Positions 10,912-20,830 of a DNA stretch of 64,000 nt are shown here, piece after piece. Source of the DNA: Sphagnum compactum (taxonomy: Eukaryota; Bryophyta; Sphagnopsida; Sphagnales); contig OZ234498.1 of NCBI GenBank assembly GCA_965153455.1, positions 10,540,001 to 10,604,000 of the forward strand, read 5' to 3'. Positions within the stretch are counted from its first letter, which is position 1; each line of letters starts with the position of its first letter. Made by a program: the position numbers and the translations under genes. The notes beneath the pieces were generated by a model. It had not been told where the DNA came from. It was given only the letters and a program-made list of their open reading frames with translations, and made no database searches.

Positions 10912-13084
10912 ATGGGGAAGAACCATGAGGCTGGGTCAGGCAAAGAAGAAGATGCAATGCAGCTTGCAGTAGCGAAGCAGCAGTATGGCGAACACATGGA
11001 CAGTCTTCGTGCAGAGGTAATAATTTTAATTTTTTTCAGTGGATATAGAGCCTGAGTCATTTCCACCATCGGTGGGTAGCCAAGAAAAATCTTGGGTGTT
11101 GGGTGGATCATCACTGGGCTAGTGTAGATTGCAGTGTAACTGCTGGCAACAACAGTCTAAGAAGAGCTAGCTAGAGAAAAGAATTTGAGGGCACAGTTGT
11201 GACAATTTATTCCACTTGTTTCTGGTTGCACCTCCTCCTCTAGGGGCTATTGGACGATCAATTCTTGGAGCTCCAGCAATTGCAAGATGAAAGCTCCCCA
11301 GATTTTGTGGAGGAGGTGGTCCTCTTATTCATACAGGATTCTGGCAGGATCATCAAAAATTTGGCTGATTCTCTGTAAGTGATAATTCTGGAAGAACAAG
11401 AACAATAATCATCAAAACTACTTGGCAGATTCTTTCTGATGAAGTCAAGTTTTGTTTCTGATTCTTGTTTTCTGCAAGGATCATACACAAACTCCCATTT
11501 CCTCCCAGCATTGCATCAGGACATGCTTCAAATGCTGCTTGAAAGCAAGGCGTTCAATGATTGATTCAATTTGGACCATCGAAAAATTTCTGGAATCAAA
11601 ATTGCTGAACAAGAAGAAGAAGAAGGACCACAAATTTATTTCTCCTGAAATTATTTCTCAAAATTTATACCCCCCCCCCAAAACACAAAAAACAGACCTG
11701 ATATACCAACACTTTTTGCTGAAGAAAAACAAAGAGTTGCTTGCATGATTTTACAGGGAGCAGAAGCCAGTCAACTTCAAGAAGGTGGATGCACATGTGC
11801 ATCAGTTCAAGGGCAGCAGCTCCAGGTAAGTTCTCAAATGAATGTCATATCACCCAAAGCTCACCACATCCATAGGCACGACAAACTCAGAAGACGAACC
11901 TTTGCTCCCAAAGAACTTCAACCCTCCTCCTACTGTGACCTATCATACACAATATGTCCTTTGACCATGCAGTATGCATGTGAACCTTGCAGTCAGAGGG
12001 AGATAATTTTGCACTACTGAATTCAGAGTAGATCATGGGTTGTTTGTTCTTGAGCTTAGTTCATGTAACCAAGCAATGCGAGGGTGTATATTAAACTTGG
12101 TGAGGGAAATTCATCTGTTGCAACATGAAATTTTTTTCAGCATTGGTGCAAAGAGAGTGAAAGCTGTGTGCATTATGCTCCACATGTGTTGTGACAGACA
12201 GGACCAACAAGGGTGAGTTGCTTTGGTAATCCCTTTTCTTTTTCTTTTCTTTCGGCTACATTTTTTCTGCTCCTCCTCTCATGATGGGATAGCATAACTG
12301 TAGCTCTACTGTTAATAAATTATGCAGAGAACTATAATAAACCTGTCAGTAGTGAAATGTTGTACAGCTCACTTCTGCAAATATGCATCACACACCTGAA
12401 GAACACTAGTTGCATTTACACACCTGAAGAACAATAGAAAAAGTAATGGCTGAAGATTTCCTTCAGAAAGAAATTTTGGTGTCTCATTCATTTGCCATGT
12501 TGTAGTTTGTTGCAGAAAGACTTAACTGTTTAAAACTGTTTACTGAAAGCAAATTTTGTAAATGTGCTTTCCTTTTGAAATCCCATTTTGTCTTTACTAG
12601 GTGCCTGCTTGCTTTGGAGCATGTGAAAAGAGAGTTTGATCTTATCAAGGGCAAGCTTCAGACTATGCTTGAAGTAAGCATGACAGTTGCTAACTACACT
12701 TTGCAATTTACTGTTTTGCCAGTTTCGCATAGCACAAAATAAATTAAAATAGGAGTTTCATTATGAAATGGGTGAGGGAGGGGAGGAAAATCGTGATAAT
12801 TCATGTTTGGAGGAGAATAACTAAATTGCTCCCGGGGCTTGTGTTGAAGACTTTGCACCATTTTCCAATTTAGGTCAGATGTCAATGATCAGTGGTATAC
12901 ATGGCTACTGGAGTAGTGTGTGCTTGAGGTGCATCTTTGTGTCATCAGCACCTACTTTTGCTTCAGGAGTCAGTTTTTTTTGTTTGCTCATGATTCTAAG
13001 CATTCTCCTCAAAATGACATTTTGGTGCAGCTGGAGAAACAGATTGTAGCACTGGGGGGCACTCCTCCATTCATGGACAGATAG
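10912..13084 (+). CDS. AHP-like: Histidine-containing phosphotransfer protein (AHP type), six exons
   Basis: It relays phosphate from hybrid histidine kinases (cytokinin receptors) to response regulators, shuttling between cytoplasm and nucleus (family knowledge). Exons by splice sites and frame: 10912-11016, 11244-11374, 11757-11825, 12141-12212, 12601-12673, 13031-13084; all introns are GT-AG. The predicted protein is 167 residues, slightly longer than typical AHPs (about 150). Residues 36-52 ([17 protein letters not shown]) and [13 protein letters not shown] form the helical HPt core. [12 protein letters not shown] contains the phospho-accepting His, residue 94, so the protein should be active rather than a pseudo-HPt. 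The signature spans the exon 3/4 junction. HQF instead of the common angiosperm HQL is recalled from moss-type members. The start is the only ATG in frame with this core and gives a short charged leader. The final residues GGTPPFMDR are typical of family C-termini. Confidence 0.95.
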
Positions 13085-13368
13085 TAAGGATTTTGCATCT
13101 GATTTGTTTTCATCCCCATTGATCCACAAAACCAAACTCCTTTGCTTCCCAGTTTTGAAGGGACTCTCCTGTGTCACAGGCAGGCGCACAGACAAAAATA
13201 TGTTCATCGTTTGACAGAGAGTTTCTTTATTTTTGTGCTAGTAGACATTATCAAACATGTGCCTCCAAAAGTTAAATAATCCAGGGCCACAAACTCCATG
13301 TTCCTCCAGCCTTAAATTTATAATATCGCTTGGTGGAAGAAGCTTCATTGTGTGCATTTTTTCTGCTA

Positions 13369-13532
13369 GACATTAAGGTCTGGCGTGGCAGATTATGTCA
13401 TTTTCTTGACCACAATATATGTCATAATCTTCCAGTGATGATCATACACTTGTAATAGTGACCAAAATGTGTCTATTGAACATGGAAAAATTTCGTTAAA
13501 TTGTTGAATCTGCCATCCCTGACCTTAATGTC
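13369..13532. mobile_element. MITE-like element with 12-bp perfect inverted ends
   Basis: GACATTAAGGTC at 13369-13380 is the exact reverse complement of GACCTTAATGTC at 13521-13532. The arms continue imperfectly inward (GTGGCAGATT against AATCTGCCA). No clear target duplication is seen. It directly abuts the second copy of the TGGAATGG hairpin element, so the two may be one composite or nested insertion downstream of the phosphotransfer gene. Confidence 0.6.
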
Positions 13533-13640
13533 ATGGAATGGCCTCACCATGCCCATTATGTTGGGTGCATCACCTAACTTGTCCTAACAGGCTTGCCTGG
13601 CAACATACTTGGGTAGGGGCTTGGCCATTCCATAGTATGT
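13531..13640. mobile_element. Small MITE-like hairpin element, copy 2
   Basis: Related to 1111-1230: the left end is ATGGAATGGCCTCACC and the reverse complement of the right end is ACTATGGAATGGCCAAGCCC. The centre has diverged between copies while the ends and the CCCATTATGTTGGG block are kept. Confidence 0.6.
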
Positions 13641-14750
13641 CAAATCTGCCCCTTCTTAGTAATCCAGCCACAAAACCCCCATTTTTCCTCCCACTTCCAT
13701 GAAAGGATACAAAATTACCTCTTGGATCAATCCCAAGTTTTCCTTCATCTTTCCACTTGAGTTCTTATGTTGCCTGGTGTCATGAGACTGTGGATCTTGT
13801 ATCTTTTCATCATGCTTCAAAATTGCATTCATGTTCAGGATAAAGAAGGCCTACTCACCTGCATGAAAACTGGTGTAAAACTGGAGGTATAAAAGTCCCA
13901 CAGTGTAGAAACCAACATGGTGTAATTGTTGGTGCAGGAAAACCATCACTATCTGCTCACAATTGTTGTGCAATAATAACTAAAAAAAGCTTGCACAAAA
14001 ACTTGAAGATTACAGAGAAATCCTGTGTAATGATTCTGTTCAGGAAAATCCCTGTAAGCAAAAGCCTGTATGGCAATAAGTACACGTCAGAATCTGCCCT
14101 GTCAATAATACAATAGAAATAAATCCAGAAGTTTTTCCACTTGGAAAATGTAGTAGGATGCAGAACCTAGTCACCCATCAGATGGTTGACTGGAGATCAA
14201 AGCAACAATTCAACACACAATTGAAAGTCAAGTAGTTGCCATTTTTCCTGGAAACGATGGCAGTGTACATATGGTGGCAACTTCATGCACATATGGTGGC
14301 AACTTCATGCATCGTGGCCTGCAGAGAAAGTTAGAGTTTGTGCATATACAAATGCATAGACTTCCGATCAAAAGCCCCTTCTAGAAAACACATCTGAATC
14401 AATCCTGTAGCAAATTTATCCTTGTATGTCAACCATAGCCTGCAATTGTCCAGCTCCTGAGTACCACATCCAAGGATCAGTAAGAATGTCACTTTGTGTT
14501 CAGATTCTGAAACCAGTCAGGCATTCTGCATAAATTGCTTGCTCTATGACCCAGTCACAGAGAGAATCAATGATTACAGAGGTGCATTAATCAGCACCTT
14601 GTCTCTGCAGCTAAGCAATCAATAGAAACAAAGAATAACTGGGCACCCTTGTATGCTACCTATGTGAAACTTCCTATCCCAATTCCCTTGCCTCATCTTG
14701 GTGAATGAATGAAATATAAAACCAAGAAAAATCCTTTACAACCTATGGGT
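13641..14750. other. Intergenic DNA between two convergent units
   Basis: No open frame of note. A 20-bp block (CATATGGTGGCAACTTCATG) occurs twice in tandem at about 14269-14312. The region probably holds 3' flanking sequence of both neighbours. Confidence 0.4.
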
Positions 14751-14751
14751 G

Positions 14752-15510
14752 CTAGAAAAATTGTGCACCCCAGTGCCTCTGCAAGCTCCTGCTTCTTTTT
14801 AACCCTCTGCATCTTTGCCTGGCTTCTGCAGCTGCAGCAGCTGCTCCTGATAGTACATGAGCTGTCCCATAGTTAGCTTTAAGGGATGCAGTTATGCCCC
14901 CAAATGATGAAAACACACTTGGATTAACCAACTTAGACACACATGGGAACTGCCCAGCAGGGAGGCAGCAGGAAGTGTCACCCAGATGCTCGGATGAGGA
15001 CACCCTAGGCCTATCTCCTGCGGCAAAGCTTGGCTCCATCATGCCTGTAAGAGGTAAGGATACAGGCAAGGATTGAGGGAATGCAGAAACTACCATTCTC
15101 ACATTTCCACCTGATTGAAACTTGGATTCTACAATGTGTTCCTCTGGCCTCAATATTGAACCTTCCAATTGTGAGCAGAAAACATCCTTCTCTCCATTAT
15201 TGAGTCCCATGCAAGGTTTACTAGTTTCAGCCTGTCCATCAACTGATGCATCAGCAATTTCTAAAAATCTTGGAGGCCAAGAAGAAATGCCAGGAACCGT
15301 GGATTGCTGAGCACTGTATGATGAGCCAGATGGTTTTGCCAGAAAAGGCAACACAGAAGACAAAGTCGCCCTCCACACATCCTGGCTGATTCCGGCATTG
15401 AGTGCCGCAGTTGCTGCCATGGTAGCTGCAGCAACCACTGGACTACAATCTGATCCAAGGCCCTCATCAACTCCTGCTGAACCTCTATTGGAAGCTGTGA
15501 CTTGGGCCAA
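14752..15510 (-). CDS. Unrecognised 252-codon frame, possible orphan 3'-terminal exon
   Basis: A long open frame with a composition unlike the surrounding AT-rich DNA. It contains CSPVVAAATMAATAALNAGI then SQDVWRATLSSVLPFLAKPS near its start, followed by Ser/Pro-rich sequence and an Ala-rich end. I cannot assign a family; it has the look of a transcription-factor tail. There is no good ATG at its upstream edge. A candidate 3' splice site (GTCACAG, at about 15490) could make it a last exon, but the preceding sequence is hAT transposase. Near the 3' end another frame, offset by one base, reads MGQLMYYQEQLLQLQKPGKD and ends at its own stop, which looks more protein-like than the Ala-rich reading. 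This suggests a frameshift near 14880. It may be a gene fragment or a pseudogene. Confidence 0.4.
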   Translation of the reverse strand: MAQVTASNRGSAGVDEGLGSDCSPVVAAATMAATAALNAGISQDVWRATLSSVLPFLAKPSGSSYSAQQSTVPGISSWPPRFLEIADASVDGQAETSKPCMGLNNGEKDVFCSQLEGSILRPEEHIVESKFQSGGNVRMVVSAFPQSLPVSLPLTGMMEPSFAAGDRPRVSSSEHLGDTSCCLPAGQFPCVSKLVNPSVFSSFGGITASLKANYGTAHVLSGAAAAAAEARQRCRGLKRSRSLQRHWGAQFF

Positions 15511-15514
15511 GATT

Positions 15515-18480
15515 GTTAAAACTGCTTTTCATACACAACTTGAACATCCCTTGTTGCACATCCTACCCCCAACGATCAAACAACAATGCAACCGATGAAC
15601 TTGAACCTCCAAACCCCAAAAATTTTGGTTCATAGTACCAAGCTTTCAATACTTCCAGATGTTTAGTAAAACTATCGTCACAGTTGGGTTGCAACCAATA
15701 TTGTGGATATACAATGCCCATGGCATCGAACAAGGCACACTAGGGGAAATAGTTGTCCAACTCTTTGATTAGTTGAGTAGCTACAAGTACAAACTAGGAA
15801 ATACAAATTTTTAAAAAAAGCTACAAGTAGTAACACACATTGAAAGCAAGCAAAACAACTACACCCACAAACCAACAAAGAGAAATTCAAAAAAGAAAGT
15901 TGTAACACATATTGAAAAAAAACAAAACCCCAAACTCAAAACACATTAAAATGAATCAAAAAGAAAATAGGGTTAAAAACTTACCTAAACACTTTGACTT
16001 CACCTATGAAATCAAATTTTGAAAAGAGTCTTGAAACATAAGTGTCTTAACTTTGATATTGGGTCATTGTGCATGGCCCAAAGTTTATCACCATTCACAA
16101 TGATGGCAAGTTATTCACTATAATCATTCAAGTTTGCTACCCACTTCATGTGGATGTGGTCATGGTTACAATCTAGCAAACCTTAAAATGCCCAAAACTC
16201 TTCATTGGAAAATGATGAACTGCCATCATTGTATAAATAATAGAGTTGCCCCTAGCAAACTTTTACTACAACTACCAAATCACATATGAAAACATCACGT
16301 TACTGTGCAAATTGCACAAGAAAGTCTATGGTTTCCAACAAAGGTATGATGCAGCACATTCCCAACATGCAATAAGGATCAACAAGTAAGGTCAAATTAA
16401 CTTACAAATGCAACCAAACCATCAATTAGAAAATGCAAAAAAATTGTAACAAATAACATATAATGCAAGGAACATATAGCAGTTTAAGGCAAAAAGTTAT
16501 CTTGGCAGCTTGGTTGTTCTTATTATCCATAAACATCTTGGCCAGAAGTGGCCTATATTTTAACAAAATTCTCCTTAAAGGATCTAGGAGAGATATCCAA
16601 CGAATTTTCACATTTTTCAACATTTTAAGCCTTTTTGTTTCCATCATGTCAATAAGTTTAATGAACTCGATGACGCGCTCCTTGGTCCCGGGGTAAACCC
16701 ACTTGAGGGTTCACCAATGTGAGGTTGCGGAAAGTTGGGACCGAAGGGCACGCTCCCGGCTTCCAACTCTAAAAGGGGGTAGAGGGTTGAGTTGGGAGCC
16801 CAGGGATTAGACTAGGAAGAGGGACTAGCTTAGCTTGTGTGAATCTGCATCCAAAAACCAACCACGGGAGGTTAGTTTAGCATTCGAAACACCCTTGGGT
16901 GTTGGGACAAGCCACGGGCACTTGGACACACAAGACTCACCACGGCCCGGACTCGGGGGAAGCCACCACCTTCCCCCATATAGTTATCTCTGCAGCTCGC
17001 CGTGGAGGCTACATCCAAATGGCACATTTTGTTGGGACTCCCGAAATAGAGTCCCGAAATTGTCCCGGCTGGACTCCCGGAACTTTGAACGGCCATAACT
17101 CCCGACTGCAGAGTCCGATCGCGACAAGATCTGAACCAAAGTTGTAGCCCTCGTCGAGATCTTTCCATGTTGCACTCTCAAATCGGATGTCGGGAAGAGG
17201 TCGATTCCCGACTTTTAGTGGTCGGGAGTCAAACTGCCAGTTTGACTCCCGGCCCTTCTTTTGCCCATAACTTGGGCTGCAGAAGCCCAAATGACGAATG
17301 CGAGGCCATTTTCGATATTTAAGTTTCAAGACCTTTCCAATGACACCAAGAACACCTCAATGCGAGGTGTTTTGGGCCTTGCTATCGAGCTCTGAACATT
17401 CGGGAGTCCCGGAGGACTCCAAATCTCCAACTTTTCCAAGTGTTGGGCTTCACCCCCACACTTGGCCAAAGTGGGGTTGCGACACTCGAGGTGCCTCTTT
17501 GGGCTATGAGCAAAATATGCATGGCAATTTTGTAACAAATTTTCAATGCTACTAACTATTCCCAAGGTAGACAATGTCTTGAATGAAAGATTACATTTAT
17601 AAGCCATGAATGAACCCCAATGGAAAAAAGGTGCATAGTTTGTGTTTATTTGCTTAATGACCCCAATTTTAATACCTTGGAATGTACTTACCCCATCAAC
17701 CCCAAAACAAAAAGCTTCTCAAGTATAGCAACAAAACTTAAGCCTCCACCATTTTGTAAGGTTTCCATGATGATAACAGTGACGTTGTCAGCTCATGTTC
17801 CATTTACAACTCTTTGAAGAAAGATCATAATGGGAAGTTTCATCCAATCTGCATCACATAAGTGTGTATGGAAATCTAACTTTCGTTATCAACAATGTTC
17901 ACCTCATCACATGTCAAAGCCACATAGTTAAAAATAAAAACAATCCCCAAAATTTTGTTAGTCATTTGGGCATACATGAATTTAGCCATAACCCAACCAA
18001 AAGAGTCAAACTAATGCATTTTAGGGTTCTTAAGCACACCAAGGAAATAATAGAGAAACTTCCTCTTCTCATATTCCACAAGAAGATAGCTAGCTTCCAA
18101 GATTTGAAACAAGGTTGCAAATAGGATTATCTTCCTCTCCAGCTCCGAATAGGTAATCTTATTGACTTGTTGTAAAATAGTGACAAATGTTCTAGCAAAA
18201 AACAAAGTTTAATTTTATTTATTTTTACAAGACTTGTTATTGTACCATTCACCTTTTTTGACATTGAGCTTCAACAAATCCTTTTTCGTTGTCTTCCTAC
18301 CTTCATGTTTCATCAAAGTATCCCACTTGGGAGCAAGCAAACAAGGTTTCTTGTCAATTGTGGTGCAACCTTGCATTTCACATTATGAAACACCCCATCA
18401 ATAACTAGAACACCTTCAGCCCAAAGGAGCTCTGCAGTTCACTCAAGCAAAACTTTCCTTGTGCGATCATATGACTTCTT
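15515..18480 (-). pseudogene. hAT-family transposase relic, interrupted by a solo LTR
   Basis: Reading the minus strand from high to low coordinates, the family order is kept. An N-terminal block reads LAPKWDTLMKHEGRKTTKKD (about 18335-18240). LNVKKGEWYN follows, then FGVDGVSTFQG (about 17690), SPKRHLE just before the insertion, and LKNVKIRWISLLDPLRRILL after it (about 16600). GIVYPQYWLQPN (about 15700) and DVQQGMFKL (about 15550) complete the series. These match the zinc-finger-862-like hAT transposases widespread in plants (recalled, not searched). Many stops and shifts show it is dead. The expected C-terminal dimerisation segment (S-V-E-D-E-R-x-F type) is absent: the relic ends where the unrelated 252-codon frame begins. 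Confidence 0.8.
16671..17484 (+). mobile_element. Solo LTR, 814 bp, with 5-bp target duplication CTCGA
   Basis: The element starts TGACGCGCTCC, ends GGGGTTGCGACA (TG...CA ends) and is flanked by CTCGA at 16666-16670 and 17485-17489. A close relative with the same ends lies at 19641-20458. There is no internal retroelement sequence beside it, so it is a solo LTR left by LTR-LTR recombination. It sits inside the hAT relic: taking one CTCGA copy as the junction, the codons on both sides are in frame (HLE then FIKLI on the minus strand). Orientation is assigned from TG to CA only. Superfamily (Copia or Gypsy) cannot be told. Confidence 0.9.
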
Positions 18481-19065
18481 CAACTTTTGAGGTGGACACA
18501 CATTAAACAAATCAGGGTCTAACTCCGTATTAAATCATTCAAGATGACCACATTTTTAGAAAAGGTAGTTGGAGAATCAACATGGATGCTACCACTTGAA
18601 CTAGGTTGCATAGATGATGGAAAACAATGGGACTATTACATCAAAAGGTGTAATAACTTGAAGATTTAGAACTAGAGTAATAGAAGCACAAGAAGGCCCA
18701 CCAACATTATGAAAAAAAAAGGTGTTTTGCAACTATCCTTGCAACTCATCGTATGTATGGTGCAACTCATTGCAACTCAATCAAAACAACTCATTTTCAA
18801 CTACTATGCAACTCCATTATAATTATACCCATGATGTCATGCTAAGGTCATTGATTGTCATCCATTTATCAAAATTTGACATGTGGCATTATGAAGATTT
18901 TTGGACATAAAAATGATTTTCTTTCAAAACATTGATTTCCATCGTTCATTATGATTGTTAATGATGGTTTGAGATTACGACATGTGGCACAATAAAAAAT
19001 TATCACATGGCATATTAGTTATATTTTGGAATAAATAAATAACTATAAATATCTATTTTAATAAT
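18481..19065. other. Intergenic DNA, nothing recognised
   Basis: AT-rich sequence with repeated TTGCAACTCA words at about 18727-18815. No gene is supported. Confidence 0.4.
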
Positions 19066-19222
19066 TAGGTAGGTCGTACATAACCATGGGTAGGTAGGTT
19101 GGTAGGTTTTAAGGCTTATATACCTATGTATTTACCTAGGACCTTCCTACCTACATACATACATAGATAGGTAGAAAAAAAGGACCTACTCATTTACCTA
19201 GGTAGGTAAGTAGGTAGGAAAA
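19066..19222. repeat. TAGG/CCTA tetranucleotide-rich inverted segment
   Basis: Runs of GGTAGGTAGG on the left face runs of CCTACCTACATACATACATA in the middle, then TAGGTAGGTAAGTAGGTAGG on the right. The strand therefore switches from G-rich to C-rich and back. It could fold into a long imperfect hairpin. A much longer region of the same kind lies at 39718-40490. Confidence 0.7.
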
Positions 19223-19486
19223 CACAAAATTAAATGAATTAAAGAATAGCCATGAATTTTTTTTTTAATTTTATGATTTGCCTTTAGATTAAACTTTTTT
19301 GAATTCGTCCCAAAATGGCACTTGTATTTTAATGTGAGAATATGAAAAGACAAACATTCTTTATATAATTTGTAATATGGGATTCAAAAACAAAAGATAT
19401 GGGTTAAATATTTTAGTTGATTCTTAGTTGCAAATTCAGTTGCAATTGAATTGTAACTATAATATTTAAACGTTTAACACATGCCA

Positions 19487-20830
19487 TCCTAGGGGAGTGC
19501 TCCATTATTTTCGATGTCCAAAGAAACTTGAACCCTTCCTATCGGTGCTTCTGGGGCACTAAAAATCGTCAAAAATAGAATGACATTGAAAAAGTTATGG
19601 CCCCTCAAAGTAGAAGGGATCAAAAACTCAAAAAAATAAATGACGTGCTCCCAAGTCCCTAGTTAGTCCCAAGTTGGGCTAACTTGTTCAAGTTGCGAAA
19701 AAAGGGAAGGACTCGGAGCACACTCCCAGCCTTCAGCACTAAGAGGGGTAGAGGGTCGTGATGAAGCCTCAGGATGGACTAGGAAGAGTGACAAGCTTTT
19801 CACCTACTCAAATCTGCATCAAAACCAACCACAAGTTGGTTAGACCACTTTCTGGATCATTTTGGTGCTACGACAAGCCACGGGCAACCTTGGACTCACT
19901 TGACTCACCACGGCCCGGACTCGGGGGAAGCCACCACCTTCCCCCATATAGTATTCTCTACAGCTCTCTGCCGAAGCTACATCCGAATGGCACTTTTTCC
20001 CGGGACTCCCAAGGAGGAGTCTCGAAATTGTCCTAGTTTGGACTCACGGGACTTTGGGAGCTCATATCTCCTGGCTCAGACCTCCGATTGGATTGAGGTC
20101 TAAACCAAAGTTGTAGTTCTCCTCGAGATCTTTCCAACGGTGTATTGCACTCCACCTGCACACACCGGGATCAAGTCGATTCCTGACTTTTAGTGGTCGG
20201 GAGTCAAACTATCAGTTTAACTCCCGGCCCTTCTTTTACCCATAACTTGGGCTGCAGATGTCCAAATGGCCCATGTGAGGCCATTTGCGACATCTACACT
20301 TCAAGACCTTTCCATTGATATAAAGAACATCTCAATGCGAGGTGTTTTGACCCTTGCAATCGAGCTCTGAATTTTCGGGAGTCCCAGAGGACTCCAAGTC
20401 CCCAACTTTGGGAGTGCGAGTTGCATCCTCACACTTTGCTCAAAGTGGGGTTGCGACAATAAATCACTGAATGCTACAAAAGCCAATTCCCAAACACCTA
20501 AAAAAAATCCTTGTATGTTACTATATTGCTATTAGAATTCAAAAATGATTTGTAGAACTTTAGGTGGCGTTCCTATAACATTTTAAATCGTTTAAAATGA
20601 ATAAGAAATAAAAAAGTTATGAGGTTTGAAAGTAGGAGGGATCCAAAGATAAAAACAAAAAAATGTTTTGTGAGTTGGAAAATTTAATTTTCTTCTTGTT
20701 ATTTTTTCATTATTTCTTCTCCTTTACATTTCAAAGATGATTTCTAAAGCTTGAAATAGTGTTCCCATAACATTTTAAATCATTCAAAATGAAACACATA
20801 TGATGAAGATAGAAATAACTAATGAATATG
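19487..20830. repeat. Dispersed repeat Q, copy 1, split by a solo LTR
   Basis: From CCTAGGGGAGTGCTCC this segment matches 23663-23975 in order. Shared blocks are TGTCCAAAGAAACTTGAAC, AATCGTCAAAAATAGA, AAAAGTTATGGCCCCTCAA, AACTCAAAAAA, CCCAAACACC and CTTGTATGTT. The second copy is contiguous, so the LTR at 19641-20458 entered this one. A further partial duplication of the 3' part (CCCATAACATTTTAAATC) follows at 20760-20830. Confidence 0.7.
19641..20458 (+). mobile_element. Solo LTR, 818 bp, with 5-bp target duplication ATAAA
   Basis: The element starts TGACGTGCTCCC and ends GGGGTTGCGACA. It is flanked by ATAAA at 19636-19640 and 20459-20463. It aligns with the LTR at 16671-17484 over its whole length, including GACTAGGAAGAG, the GACTCACCACGGCCCGGACT block, CTCCCGGCCCTTCTTTT and CCCATAACTTGGGCTGCAGA. 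Different target duplications show two separate insertions rather than the two ends of one retrotransposon. Confidence 0.9.

Noticed and set aside
14752-15510. WRKY group IIb C-terminal exon
   Set aside because: The Ala-rich VAAATMAATAAL stretch is reminiscent, but the expected DPNF-x-AALAAAI motif and the WRKY domain are absent.
16671-20458. The two LTRs as the ends of a single retrotransposon
   Set aside because: Each has its own matching 5-bp target duplication and the sequence between is hAT relic and repeat DNA, not gag/pol.
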